In this document: piece after piece, positions 1-13,768 of the stretch
Position numbering within the stretch: the stretch's first letter is position 1
How the letters are laid out: each line of letters starts with the position of its first letter
Translations under genes and position numbers: made by a program
Source of the DNA: Sipunculus nudus
Taxonomy: Eukaryota; Annelida; Sipuncula; Golfingiida; Sipunculidae
Reading direction: 5' to 3'
Assembly: GCA_026874595.1 (NCBI GenBank)
Contig: CM049314.1
Coordinates: 14,686,729-14,750,728 of the forward strand
Length of the DNA stretch: 64,000 bases
Notes under the pieces: generated by a model
The model's input: only the letters and a program-made list of their open reading frames with translations
Told to the model about the DNA's origin: nothing
The model's database searches: none

Positions 1-740
1 ATGGAAGAATGAAAACAACATGTATTGCTAGATATGAGTCATTTCTAAATTTTGCCTGTGACGTCACACATTGAAATAGCCGATAACATCAGGACCGAGT
101 ATCTATTCTGGGTGCAATGCTTGTGCACATAACAAAGCCACGTGCTTATATTCCTTCAACCGAATATGTAAAATCTAGATAACATAAAATTCCTTTAATT
201 CGAATTATAAGATCCTAGGCTTAATACAATGTACTTTATCATCTTGAACAATCTGAATATTATAAATACCACATTATAAATAATAAAAACATGTCAGATT
301 GAAATGCCGATATGTGTATAAAGAAGATTTCAAATATGAGCTTTTTTATGCGCGTTTGCGTGTTTAAATAATTCGCAATTGTGGTATAGAAACTAAAGCT
401 CCTATTAAATGCATTGTATATACAATAAATTAAACTGTAAAATGGAGTTTGGCAATTTATAAGCATTTGTCGCAATCAAAGCCATTTATACTCTCAGGTT
501 TAAAAAAAATATGAATGTTGGGTTCTAAAATGGTAGTAACCAACAGAAAACAAGGCCTACAGGCCTAATGCGAACCTGTGCAATGCGATTACACCAGGTC
601 TAATGCTTCAGTGCTGGACCATTACTTTTCAAGAACATGTGTAACATGTATATGAACAATGCAAGTACTAAACACTTTAGAACAAGAAACAAACAAACAT
701 CACTGCTGCAATTCTGGCATGGGTGCGCACAAAACAAAAA
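1..740. other. AT-rich non-coding DNA
   Basis: I see no recognisable gene or repeat family here. The short open frames are AT-rich and resemble no protein I know. The segment ends one base before the CTAG terminus of a Helitron-like element. Confidence 0.5.
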
Positions 741-2458
741 CTAGAATATGGGTAGTCAACAAGCGACTACGTGTGTCCACCAAAATCAGAGTGAGAAAGG
801 TGAAGTGAGGCATGGGTTGAGTGGCAAGGGGAAATAGAGTGAGGTGTGTTGCATAATAGCCTGGATGTCTGCAGCCGAAATGTGTATGTAGGTTGCGCCA
901 CCAACCACAAAATCCAGAAAGCTGTCCAAGATGTATAAACATGCAAAATTTTAGGCAGATAAGTCAAACCACTACTGAGATATGAGTGATTTTAGCCCAC
1001 GGAAGACAAACAGACGGACCCTGTGCAAAAATGATGGCAGGTGGCGCCACCAATTTTGTGTATGATTAAGAGATATGTAAGATCTATACACATGCAAAAT
1101 TTCAGGGGGATATGTCAAACCAGTCCTCATATATAAGCCTGAATGTCTGCAGCGTATACATAAATATAGGTGGCGTCACCTGCCACAAAATCGTGAAAGC
1201 TATCCAAGATGTATAAACATGCAATATTTTAGGCAGATAAGTCACACCACTACTGTGATATGAGTGATTTTAGCCCACGGCAGACAAACAAACGGACGCT
1301 GTGCAAAAATGGTGGCAGGTGGCGCCACCAATGTTGTGCATGATTAAGAGATATGTGAGATTAATACACATGCAAAATTTCAGGGAGATATTTCAAACAA
1401 GTCCTGAGATATAAGCCTTAATGTTTGCAGCGTATACATAAATGTAGGTGGTGCCACCTGCCAAAATATCCAAAAAGCTATCCAAGATGTATATAAATGC
1501 AAAATTTTAGGCAGATATGTCAAACCACTGCCGAGATATGAGTGATTTATCCCACGGCAAACAAACGGACGGACGCTGTGCAAAATGATTGCAGGTTGCG
1601 CTACCAGTTTTGCGTATGATAAAGAGCTATGTGAGATTTATAAACATGCAAAATATTTGCCCAATCGGTCAAATGGTTCCTGAGATATGAGCTTGGATAT
1701 GTGCAGCGTAAATATGAATGTAGGTGGCGCCACCTGTCATAAAATCAAGAAAGCTGTCAAGGATGTATAAACCTGCAAAATATCAGGTGGATAAGTCAAA
1801 CCATGAGTGATTTTATCCCAAGGCAGATGAACAGATGGACGATGTGCAAAAATGGTTGCCGGTGGCACCACCAGTTTTGCGTATGATAAAGAGCTATGGG
1901 AGATCTATACACATGCAAAATTTTTGCCCAACTGGTCAAAAGGTTCCCGAGATATGAGCTTGGATGTCTGCAGCTTAAACGTGAATGTAGGTGGCGCTAC
2001 CTGTCATAAAATCAAGAAAGCTGTCCAGGAAGTATACACTTGCAAAATTTTAGGTGGATAAGTCCAACCAATGCAGAGATATGAGTGTTTTTATCCCAAT
2101 GCAGATGAACAGATGGACGCTGTGCAAAAATAGCTGCAGGTGGCGCCACCATTTTCAGTGTATGTTAAAAAGCTTTCCAAGGGCTACATTTCAGCAAAAT
2201 CTTTAGCCTTACCGGTCAAATAGTTCTAGAGATATTTGGGTGTATGTGTGGAAAAAACGCACAAATGGACGCTGGGCAGAGAGGAAAGGTCAGAGGTCAG
2301 CTAAAAATGAAGGCGCATCAGTTCACATGTGACCCATCATAATTCCGAATTAAAAAAAAATCTGCCCAGTGGTTATGGAGGAGTTCTCCGGAAACCTATG
2401 CGGCGATGGCGGCAGCGTCGGCGTCCGACTGAAAACATAGTATCCGCAAAACTCTGTT
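741..2458 (-). mobile_element. Non-autonomous Helitron/HINE-like element, copy A, with internal satellite array
   Basis: Read on the minus strand, the element ends with a stem-loop at 752-770 (GTAGTCG stem, one mismatch, CAACA-type loop). About 7 nt later comes CTAG (741-744), followed by T. This matches the Helitron 3' end, where a hairpin, CTRR and insertion 5' of T are expected. The other end (about 2440-2458 on the plus strand, TATCCGCAAAACTCTGTT) is shared with two further copies. The interior holds about ten monomers centred on GGTGGCGCCACC-like palindromes near 890, 1040, 1168, 1318, 1446, 1594, 1723, 1860, 1990 and 2139, with spacing that mostly alternates about 150 and 128 bp. There is no Rep/helicase frame, so it is non-autonomous. 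The architecture resembles DINE/HINE and bivalve 'pearl'-type elements, whose central part is a tandem array. The 5' end lacks an obvious TC, so a Helentron relative is possible. Confidence 0.72.
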
Positions 2459-2830
2459 TTGGTTGATACAATGATTGTAGCTGGCACCACCAATCTTATA
2501 TACAACGAAGAGATATATACATATGACCAATGTCAGACTGATATGTCAAACCCCTCCTGTGAAATAAGCAGGGACATACACTGTGCAAAAATTTATTGTA
2601 GGTGGCGCCACCAGTCTTGTACACTGTAAAGCTACCCGATATGTATAAACATGCCCAATTTTAGGTAGATGTATCAAATTCCTCTGAAGAAATAAGCAGG
2701 CGCATCCACTGCAAAAGTCAGTTAGGTGGCATCATCTGTCTTGTAAATGAGAATACCATCAAAGACGCATAGACAGGTCAAAATATCAGTCCAATACATC
2801 AAACTTCCCCAGAGTTTGATGCACTGGGCT
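2459..2830. repeat. Extra diverged satellite monomers next to Helitron copy A
   Basis: Three further palindrome-centred monomers lie near 2478, 2601 (perfect GGTGGCGCCACC) and 2725, about 123 bp apart. They resemble the monomers of copy C (20.5-21.3 kb) more than those of copy A, for example in the CCACCAGTCTT context. No terminal hairpin belongs to them, so they are probably the rest of an older element into which, or beside which, copy A inserted. Confidence 0.55.
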
Positions 2831-2869
2831 GACAAGGCTGAGTGAGTAAGGCAGTTGCCCCCGAGTGAC

Positions 2870-3145
2870 CTGTGACAAATTGCTGCCTCAAGCTACTGCA
2901 CTGAGTGAACTCTTAACCTGCAACTGGCTAGACTGAGTTATCTTTTGACCTGTACCTGGCTGCACTGAGTGAACTCGACCTGTTGCATAATCTGACACAG
3001 TTGGCAGTCTGTCAAAGCTATAAATAGATTCAGGCTGAACTTTGGTGCCAAATATGATGCAGTGAGCAGTCTACAAAGCTATGAATAGATTGCAGCTACT
3101 GCACTGAGTGAACTCTTGACCTATACCTGTCTGCACTTCTTTTAA
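2870..3145. repeat. Degenerate minisatellite
   Basis: The phrase CTGCACTGAGTGAACTC recurs with spacers near 2896, 2970 and 3098, together with tGACCTGTACCTGGCT phrases. I recognise no coding content. Confidence 0.45.
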
Positions 3146-3299
3146 TCCTAGCACTGTGCCAAAACTATTCATAGAGCTGACATCATCTTGGCTAATGGCC
3201 AACATCAAGGCACTGGCAATCTGCCAATGGTAAACCAAGTGCTGCCATCTGTACACAGAAGTGGTCCCTACTTGAAATAACTTTGAAATTTATTTTCCC

Positions 3300-3640
3300 G
3301 ATACAAAATGCTTTTCAGCTGACTTTTTATTTAAAAAAATCAGGAATATATGAAAAATTATCACGGATGCATACTGAATGCAAAATTAAAATACAGATAT
3401 ATCTCATTGATGGCAAATTCTTGAATTAAGTTGAGTAGGGATACCAATAATTTATAATCCACGTACAGTTGTCTTTATATAGCCACAGAGAGCTGAATAT
3501 CCATGATTGTAACATTCCCTGGTATGATGAATAACTTAAATCAGAAATCTAAATTTGTTAAAAGCTTTTAAAAAAACTTTCTTGTCAATATTAACCAAAG
3601 ATAACCTGAAATCTAAATGTCTAGTGGCATGATGTAATAG
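3300..3640. other. AT-rich non-coding stretch
   Basis: I see no gene, hairpin or repeat family here that I can support. Confidence 0.4.
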
Positions 3641-4730
3641 ATGCTGATAAACTGGTGCCAGGCTAGATGTAACAGCATCACACAGCTAACATATATGGTA
3701 AAATTACTCAATTCGATCTCCATAATTCAGCAAAAAATCATTCATGTGGAACCATTAATGAAAATTATTATTAGAATTATTGTAGGGATTATTCTTGTAA
3801 AATATTTAACAAACTGGCTTCAGTGGCATCAGTCGAAAAACGTTTCGCAGGTTTATTACTCATATACTAAGATACAGCAAACTGGCTAAGTTCAGCTTCC
3901 CGTAACTCAGCCAAAAAGCACTGAACCAAAACATTTGAAAAAACTTGAATTATCAACATCTGAGGATAATTAATGTGTGAGATTTACGAATTTGGCCCAG
4001 TGATTTGTGAGAAGAAGATCTTTGTAGCCACTGAACTAAAATGGGCTGTTATGGCATATAACTAAATTCAGCTTCCCATAACTTAGCCAAAAATCACTGA
4101 AAAGAGACCATTTGAACAAACTTCAGAAAGCACTACCCTAGGATCATTTCTGTGCGATATTAAACATTTTGGCCATATGGTTTCAGAGAAGAAGTTTTTT
4201 GTAGCCCTCAGTGTAATACAGGCACTGATGACCCCGTACAAAAAAGGCCGATGCAGGTGGCGCCACCGATACCTCAATTTCAGATATGACCTATGTGACC
4301 AACATTGGCATAAAATTTGGTGATGATAGCTCCAGCCGTTTCTGAGATTTAAATTTTAATATGCTTATTTGCACAGTTAACAAAGTTCAACCTCCTGTAA
4401 CTCGGCCAAAAATCTCCGAACTGGAACCATTCGAACAAATTTGAGAAATATTGTTCCAGGGATCATTTCTGTGAAATATTGGACAATTTGGCTGGACAGT
4501 TTTGGAGAAGAAGATTTTTAAAGCTTTTTTTAGCTTTTTCCCTATAAAATCTAAGAAAGTGCAGTTAGAAAAAAAAATTAAACAAAATCCGATATAGTTT
4601 TTGGATGACTGATTATTTGCAAAAAAATTGGTGATGCTAGCTCCTGCTGTTTTTTTAGATAGCTATGGTTAACATACAGACGACGGACGACGGTAGACGC
4701 CGCACCATCGCATAAGCTCAAAATGTTCGC
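3641..4730. repeat. Dispersed mollusc-type repeat with tandem units and a perfect GGTGGCGCCACC
   Basis: Diverged copies of one unit (start like AGTTCAGCTTCCCATAACTCAGCCAAAAATCA, then GGATCATTTCTGTG and a GAGAAGAAG phrase) recur near 3885, 4065 and 4380. One perfect GGTGGCGCCACC lies at 4256-4267. The block ends at about 4676-4700 in a CAGACGACGGACGACGG tract, the kind of ending seen in several repeat families in this window. No transposase or RT frame is visible. Confidence 0.5.
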
Positions 4731-5452
4731 TAAAAAGGAAAATGAGAAATAACCAGTAATGCATCATAGCCCACACCGAACACAATGGCGGAGGGGGGGA
4801 GGGGGGGGGGTTGACTCGTAGACACACACACACATTAATATATAAAATCTTTTTAGGGTCTGTATGAAAAGTTTTAACAATATATATATACTTAACCACC
4901 TTTCAAAGATATTACAATGAAGTAAAGGCAGAAAATAAGGTACTGTGTTTCCAGTATAAGTTAATCAGTGTTGTAGTCGAGTCACCAACCTCCGAGGCCA
5001 AGGCCGAGTCCGGAATTCTTACTAATTTCATTTGCAATGTATAAATATTATGGGAGGATGATTAAATTGACCACCCCCTTCACCTTTTCCAAAAAGGTTG
5101 GGGGGGGGGGGGGGTAAATTCTCCCATTCCCCGATATTGACGCCCCTGACTGAACCTGTTAATAGGAAATAAGCTTGATAGACTGTCTGATAAGATTCTA
5201 TTTAATTCCCAACGACTACACTGGCAACAACAACTATCATTTGCTGTGCATGCAGTTCCCATGCAGTCTGGCTCAAATTTTTTTTTTATTTATTGGTGCA
5301 TGGACTACAAAGTGACTTATGCCACCCTATTGCCATTATGAAATTGAACGATGCAGTGGATGAAAGGACCAATTGTTTAAGGCTTTCTTATTATTTATTA
5401 TATATATATTTATATATATTTGAAGAGAGAGAAAAAGAGAGAGAAATAGGCA

Positions 5453-5515
<63 letters not shown>

Positions 5516-8500
5516 CACATTTTAAAATCCAACCCTTGTGACGGCATTACAAGAAATTATAAAATTAATACATGCATTCATTTTTGGGAACATACTTTTT
5601 TTTGGGGGGGGGGGGGAGGGCAACATAAACTTTATTTTACAGGTGTCGATATAAAGAAGTACATCAATTTGCTTCAACCTGGTGAGCCCATCCAGAACTA
5701 ATCTCTCTGTCTGATTCGTGTGCTCCATGTACATACTGAAAAACCATGTGACCGTATCCAAGGAGACCAAACGGTCGTCTGCACAGAGATGCAACTCACG
5801 TTCTCACGAGACTCACTGACCTCTTTTTCTTCTAATTCTTGGAAATTTACAATGCGTGCGCATGCATGACTTAACACCTATATATGTAGGTCTGTGTATA
5901 TGGTAGGCTAAAAATTGGTTGTTTGGCGGAATGAGGTTTTGTCCCCAACAAAAGACAGCGCCTGCTTTTTATGATATATATATATGTGTGATGGAGTAAC
6001 AGATTTATTAACTGATGCACAATTAACAAATATATTAGACTTCAGAAGAGATGTTTGACCTCCACCAAAATATACTTTACTTCACTATTATCACATGCTT
6101 TTGCTCATTTTGCAATATATTTTTCATAATATAAATTTGACTTTAAAAATCCCCATAAAAATTTATGAACATTCAGCGACATACTGTAGGCATAAATTTA
6201 TGACGGGTCAATGAGGTAATTAACGCAAAACCTATTCTCTACAGTTTTTCAATATTAAATTATTGAAAGATTACGCAGGTAGAATATTACAGAAATGTAA
6301 ACGGGATGACTTAGCGCACTCGAAATCGCTATGTTTAAAAAACATGGGGTATATGTTTGTCCTAAAAGTGAGGACGGGCAAAAATTAGTTTGTTCCCCCT
6401 GCTCCTATAGACAGGGTAGTGAGGAAGACAGGTCCCCGTGAAAAAAAGGTCATGCATTTAAATATAAACAGCAGACCCTGAACACTCATCAGTCTTATTG
6501 AAAAATCCAAATGAAAAGCTGTCCGTCATAAGGAATCAGTCAAAGTTAAGGGTACCAGGAGGTCTAGGACTTTTGCGATTTCGGACCATGCACATGAAGT
6601 CTGAACCCCTCATATCGGACCACCCCGATCTCAGACCATATAGCTGACGACCTCGGACCACTTTAGATTGGACAACCCGCATCTCGGACAAGGATCTCAA
6701 GCGTCTTCAAATAAAGTGCGGTCTACTTATGTCGTAGTGAAATATGTCAGGATTTGTTCATAATCCTTGCTGTGAATACTAGTTAAAACTAAAAGTTTCC
6801 CGTACTGTGATGAGCAGTTAAAGAAACAAGCTCAAGTAATTAGGGATACCAGCACTAAAAATAATTCATTTCAAACACATAAATATAGAAGTTACAAAAC
6901 ACTATAAGAACAGATTGTTTGAGGATTCACACCCATAAATCGCTTGTGCGTGTGTATATTTGTGTGTGTCATCCCGGTTACACTGTTTTTTAGGCGGGAC
7001 ACTAGGTGGCACCACCTGTTTGACTTACATCGAATTTATCCAGATTCCATTCTATTTCTAAGATATATGTACTAAAATGCTCCAATTTCCGGAACAGCAT
7101 GACCTCGAGGCATGGAATCCTCGTATACACGTGGCTGAAGTGGCAGACGCTCCCTGTGTGTCTGTCTGATAATGTTTTTTTAATCTATATTATTAATGAT
7201 ATATTTAAATATCTTCTATAGAGTATACAAATATATTTAAGTTAAATGCATGGTCTTTATATATTTTGGACTAGAGAGCCTACTTTGAGTCGTGATGTCA
7301 GTCATACGGAAAACTGCACTGCAAAAACTATATCCATCATACTGTAACGATATGGTTTTACAGAGCAATAGGCTACCGGTGACGAAATAAAACAAAAGAA
7401 TACATATGAATATACAGAACAATGGGGAAATTCTACAGCTATGATAACCGTCGTCATTTAATTCCCGTGCCTGTCATGATTAGTTTAAATACCTCACTAA
7501 ACAAGCAAGGAGAGTTACCAACACAATGGGGAACTTATTTTCCGCACATGGTAGGTGTTGTTAGATAGTGAACAAACATGTATCGGTTCGTCTGGTTAAT
7601 TGTAAATGACAATTGTCAGAAAATACAAAACATTTGTATCTTCGTCGAGAATTACAGCACCATTCTCTACATCGGAAGGCATGTCCCTTAAACAGATCCA
7701 CAGACTCTCTTTCTGATTTTCTTTCTGAAAATGCCCCTAAACGAGACGAGACAAGTTAGCCGAATGGACCCTATGGAAACCTCAGACGACAGACACCTAA
7801 AAACGGCCACACAGCTGGCAACTATTATGACGACTGTGTATATCGACTAACCCGGTCATGAGGGCGCAATTTGTGTTGCTAAAGATGGTCATTGGGGTTG
7901 TCATCTTGTTGACAAAATTACATGGATATATCAGATGCATAATTCTGAAAATCCATGCCCTGCGGCCAATATTTCCCATACGGTCTCTTCTCTCTGTCTG
8001 CCTGATTTTCACTCCGTCCATTTGTATGTCTGTATGTTTCTCGCTCGTTCGCTAGCTCTATGTGTGAATGTGTGCATGCTTAAATTACGCATTGAACCAG
8101 GAATTTGTAGTTCATTGTTTTTTATATCTTTGGTTATAGGGTATCTTTGTTTTCAAGATAAATAAAGAATGCAATATGTATGCAATATCAATTGATCGGG
8201 GTCAATTTCAGATTATGTTATATGCATGGCGTTGCTTGTTTAATTCATGCCATTGATTTGTCAATCGTGCTGCCACCTATTGCGTATGCGTTAGACCATT
8301 ATTCCAGGCTCCTTTTTGGGGCATGGTCCTTTTATGAACTGTGCTGCCACCTATCTAATATACTATGAACAACATATCGCTGCTGCATTAAATTTCGGTA
8401 TTCGTAAGAACGCTATAGGAATAATGTGGGTTGGATTATGTGATGGATGTAAAATATCATTTTTGAAAGAAAATCGCAATATTTTGTATATATTTTTTAT

Positions 8501-9329
8501 TCATGAAAAGTATATATTAGCTTTTTGAACTGATAAACGACATCTCGCAGTTGTGGAAAATAAAAAAAAAACAGCTTCAACACACTGTGCATTCTTTCTC
8601 TAATATTTAATTTATGAAGATGTCAAAGAATTGATAACATAAGATATGTTACCTCTGGTTCGGATAATACAATAAATTATTTTACTAAACCCTCCTAAAT
8701 GCAACAAATAAATATATAAACAGATACTCCCGTCTTCTTGAACGTACGCAAGGACAGATTTTATTACAACTTTTAAAATAATACATCTGTGGTCAACATA
8801 TGGTTTTGATTGATGTAGCCTCAGCACGGTGTTTACAAGGTTTAGCCATGTTATAACATGCAAACGAATGATAATTTTAAAGAGAACTGTTCACATCCAT
8901 ATTTAAACTGAATAACTAGAAACCTTCTAGAAGTCCCTCTTTTACATTATTTGGTTATCTGAACTTTCATGAAAAACAAAATGCCAATCATCACTATATT
9001 ACATCAGAATACGATACAAAAGATAAATAAAGTACTGCTGTTTATCGCATTTGCTTGCATATATGTCATGTAATATCGTATTGTTACATGGCCAAATGAA
9101 TATTCATAACTGCTTACATGTAACCATTGCTTTAAATAGCATCATTTGCTGGGTTTTGCTACCTGGCGATTGGTTTGAGGCTACGAATGCTCAGACGAAT
9201 CAGAGCGGGAGTTTCGCATTGTGCATCCAAGTTTGAAACCTACAATATTCACAGGAAAGCTTTACAATACCTATCCATTTTATATAAGAAATATCAGAAG
9301 GATCACATGACTTTCTATCAGTTACGTCA
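4731..9329. other. Intergenic DNA with simple repeats; no gene recognised
   Basis: The stretch contains G runs at 4801-4810, 5100-5114 and 5604-5616, and a (TA)n tract at about 5457-5511. Near 5140-5155 the text reads, in reverse, like the CAGGGGCGT ends of hAT-type elements. One imperfect GGTGGCaCCACC lies near 7005. Open frames here are short, and several are just translated TA repeats. Confidence 0.45.
5457..5511. repeat. (TA)n microsatellite
   Basis: An uninterrupted alternating TA tract of about 55 bp. The apparent protein frames across it on both strands are poly-Tyr-Ile artefacts. Confidence 0.95.
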
Positions 9330-9491
9330 TTACCATCCGACTACCATTTCTACCCATCCAATAAATATAATAAAGAGCCCCGCTCCGCCGGTCCAGCGGC
9401 TGACCTTCTTAACCATGTTATTGCTGAAGTAGGCGTGGGCGTAGTAACTCCCACTGAACAGCAGGGTCCCTCCGAACAGAATAGCACCTAC
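9330..9491 (-). CDS. Gene A coding exon 4 (last)
   Basis: 162 nt encoding 53 residues and the stop, after acceptor CTCTTTACAG. It holds [16 protein letters not shown] (membrane segment 3) and FIIFIGWVEMVVGW (membrane segment 4). The LFSGSxY phrase is typical of the DUF423/TMEM256 family. Confidence 0.92.
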   Translation of the reverse strand, partial: VGAILFGGTLLFSGSYYAHAYFSNNMVKKVSRWTGGAGLFIIFIGWVEMVVGW

Positions 9492-12400
9492 CTGTAAAGA
9501 GAAAGAAATCATAATATAAAACTTCAGGCTGTACAGCAAAATAAATGTGTATTGTATGTTCCCGCTATTTCGCCGAATGCATAAATGCAGGATATATTGA
9601 CGGTAGATTAGTCTTTCGGATAAATGAGGGTTTCTATATGGAAATATGTTCCTTTTGGCTAAATGATGCATTTCAAGGCGTTAATATCCCATTGGGTGCA
9701 TAACAGCATATTAGTGCATTATTCACTGGTGTTTAGCATGACCTAAAAAATGATGTTAAAGGGTAATATTAATGACAAACCCTTGAAGTTTAAATTATAA
9801 CACAATTCAGTTCGCGAGATGAGAGTCTGATATAACCACACAAGGAAAATTAACTAATAGTGACAGGCATTATTTTAGAATTTACAATTACTATATGTGC
9901 TGGTGTTGTGAATACCAGTATCATCTCTTGGAACTGTTGGGTAACATTATACGGTGGAAAACAGGACTTTGAAAACATGGCAAATATTTAATACCATCCG
10001 CCTAAGGCCAAAACAGGTTAAAGATAGGGTTCTCAGGCACCGCCCGCATCAATTTTAATCCCCCGCATCAACGTTTTTTCATCTGCAAAGAAAACTTATC
10101 AATTTTGAGCTCCAGCCGCTCGGACATTCCTTTCAAGAAGATAAGATAATACAATTTTGATAAGATTTCCTTTGTTATGTATTGCTTTTACCTGTTTAGC
10201 AAATATAATCTGATATAATCATGCTTTCCCTGATCATGTAACATTTTTATCGAAACATACGAAAAAGGTAAGAAAATAGAAAGAAAAAATTGCCCGCCAG
10301 CATTGATTTATGAAAAAAGGGCCTAAGAACCAAACTTTATTTATTTTTTTTTTGCCTAAAGCTCCAATTGTTATTAACTCCACCAAGCATCAATATTTGT
10401 GCTATTTATACCATCAGCCGCCCGAAAACATCCCTGGCCTTCAGAGGGCCACACAAGCCCCTGCGTAACACACTCAACCCCGCTAACAAACATTGACGGA
10501 GCTGATGTTATCGAAAGGGTCTGTCCTTCTTTCAGTCTGTTGTGTTTATGTGTAAAGAATACCTCGAGGATTTCTGGGTGGCTTTGGATTAAAAGCATGC
10601 ATATACAGTCAAGCATGGACATCGAAGGATTATTTATTGAAGGGACATAATCAGGCGCAATAGTATGTTTATTCTTTCTCACTATCAGTTCAGTTTTGCT
10701 TTTTACAAAAGTTTCCCTGCAACAACATCTAATACCACATTACCTCACATACGGCTGTTCAACACCTTGTTATAGCTCTGCGTGATGGAAAACACTTTCC
10801 ACGTGTGTGGACCATAACAAGGCTGCGTGACCGGAGGTCCAATTGTGAGTCGTAAGAAGCGTTGTTTCAGCCAGCGGGAACATGTTTTACATTTTTTGGG
10901 CCAAGTCAGTCGGGGCATCTCCTGATTGGCACGTGTGCGCAGAGCTTTTAACTGGTGCTATTTAATTTATACATAGTATTTTCATAAAATTTAGCTTATC
11001 TTGAATAATGATTTGTATATGCTCTGGTGTGAATTTTCACTCTATTTACATATATTACCATCCTTTTCCTCCCTTGCATGAAAGTTTTAACACTCGTCAC
11101 CAAGTTAAATTTGGCCATATTTTGCATCAGTAAACAGTGTAGCCATAGAAAGAAGTATTCGTGTCCGAAATTCTGTATAGAGAAAATGAAGTATAATGAT
11201 ACATAGACTTTGGTTCCATTTCTGGATTACTATGAAATAGTATATTTCTAAACCTGGTTTAGAATCAACCAATACTGAAAAAATATACCCTTTAAAAAAA
11301 AACTTATAATGAATTATAATATATTTGAAATGTGTCATACAGGCAATAACAGGTTAAATAAAAGTTGTCCCAACCTTGATTACCCTCAAACGCCCGTGAA
11401 TCATACCCCACCATTGAAGATAAATTGACGCCACTAACAACACGGTTTCCATCTAGAACTTTATGATGTTATGAAAGGGCACGAACCTCTAAGTGCCAGA
11501 TGAAACCTTTACACTGAGAAAATGGTTCTTTCTTGGACCATGGTTCCGGACAGAACCATGTTGGTTCATAGAGTAACCCGTCTCAGTATGTTCACTATGC
11601 ATCATCACAACACTAGTCCTCGTGCTATCTTCATTTAATGTATAGTGCATGTCAAATTATAAACATGTATGAGCTTTCCCCATTTTCATACATACAACTT
11701 ACTTTTTTGGGTCGCGTTGCCAAAGGGATGGCAAGGAGAGAAGCTGTATTGATGAAATGGTTATGAACGTTGACGTCAAATTCCTGAAATTAAAGCAAAA
11801 ACATTCTTCATATAAAAGAAATAAAAACTTATCTCATTCTTAATCTCTTAAACCTAGATATAAATCCACAGAATTATGCTCATAAATACCTGAAGTTTAA
11901 AAGGCTCTACCGTTACTTATATATTACAAACATCACACGCGGGAAAGGTGAAAATGGTTCTCTAAAAAAACAAAAGAACAAGAAACTAATATCCCATTGT
12001 TGTGGTGGCTCTGGTCATAACTAAATATAAATATATAATTAATATAAATATTAATAAGTCATACCTAAATTCTGGAAATCATATGGGGTATTCGAGCGTC
12101 GGAAGCGTATCTGAGTGGGGTTTGTAAAATTGAATCAAGTTTAGTATTTGACCTCATTGTCGTATCATTGTGTGACTGTATATCGTATCATTATATTATT
12201 ATTAGAATGGCCAGTGAGTGCTGCGAGAACTAGCTTTGATCCCCTAGGTCATAACAATCAGAAATTCACGCGTCCGTTCGGACGCTCGGACCCTAAGAAG
12301 CGAGCGTCCGAATAAATTTCGAGCGTCTGAGGCTTTATATCGTAAAGGGTCTCCTGTGTTTTTACCTTGAGATAGTCGTCCTTCTGACTCAACTCTGAAA

Positions 12401-13694
12401 TAAAGAATCACAATAAGTTACTAACAAGTAATTAGTGTAATTCCAACTGGTCTTCTATTATCCATTTAAGCATAAAGCATGAGCCACAATAAAGACAGGG
12501 TTCTCAGGCACCCTGCGCGTCAATTCCCCCCCCCCCCCCACACACACACACCGCATAAAAAATTTGATCTTGATTTTCAATAGAAACTTACCCTTTTTGA
12601 GCTCCAGCCGCTCGGACGTTTCTTTCAAGAAGTAAAATCAATAAAATTTTGATAAGATTTCCTTTGTTATGTAGTGCTTTTACCCGTTTAGCAGAACAAT
12701 TCTGTTATTATCATGCTTTTCCCTGATTATGTGATAATTTTATCGAAAGATACAAAAAAGGCAAAACATAAAACAAAAAACAAAAACAAAAATCGCCAGA
12801 ATCACCCTCGCGCACTGATCTCTGAAAATAAATGCATGAGAAACCAACCTTTTTAGGGAACAAAATGAATAAAATTAAATATTTAGTATTCTTTAATGCA
12901 TGTGTATACAAGTAAGTATGTATGTGTATATATGTCAGTCATGCCTTAAATTAGTTGCCTATTTCAATTAATATTATGTAGGTCTTTAATGTCTTCGATG
13001 GTGTTATGTATAATCTAATCACTAGACTCGGTTTAATAAAGAATGTCTTCATCGATAACTTCTGACATTTACTCTTATAAGAATTGGACTTGTAGCGCAG
13101 AGCACAGGTGGACCAGTCGACCCGAGTGATATACATGTATATCTTTATGAATCATTTGCCAGAATTATTTACTTACATGTAAATTATAAAACCTTTCTGA
13201 TAAAAATAACCGCACTCCACAACGTGAATGCAGACATGTAAATGGGTTATTAAGACAGCGGGAACCTACAGTATACTTCCGAGGTCAGATATGATTAATA
13301 AATAGATCACCCTGGTTTTGATAATGGACACCTTAGGATCACTATATAAAGATAAATAGCACCTCCATGTAGCCCTTATTGATATCAAATCGTGCCAAAA
13401 GTCTGTATTGAAGAGTATTTATACATGTGTGTATATACAATCGAATGCTCTACCAATTAACTTTCGATTTTGAAATGAAGTGTATACAATCAATATATAT
13501 GTTTATCGAGACAAACAGCCAGGCATCAAAATAGAATTGATTATTCTAAAAATTTGCCAGAATGTTGCCACATGTGCATTTTTATTTAATTCATATGCAC
13601 TTTCTTAAATACCTGTTATTAATTTCTGAAAAATGCTAAATCTGAAAACAACTTTCATTAAGTATATTCTCTCTTTCTCTCTTCCTCTTACTCT

Positions 13695-13768
<74 letters not shown>

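Noticed and set aside
1852-2061. Open frame across satellite monomers, with a similar frame at 18473-18703
   Set aside because: The similarity of the two frames is due to repeat homology. The dimer period (about 278 bp) is not a multiple of three, so the frame does not continue, and neighbouring units are closed.
700-2150. Regularly spaced palindromic repeats that could suggest a CRISPR array
   Set aside because: Spacing (about 128/150 bp) and diverged, mutually similar intervening sequence show a satellite inside a TE. There are no unique spacers, no cas genes, and the context is eukaryotic.
5293-5541. Open frames on both strands through the (TA)n tract, and similar ones at 30573-30910 and 62038-62517
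   Set aside because: They translate microsatellites into poly-Tyr-Ile; there is no protein family.
10374-10682. Overlapping open frames on both strands in gene A intron 3
   Set aside because: Neither resembles a known family, and they lie within an intron. Low evidence for coding.
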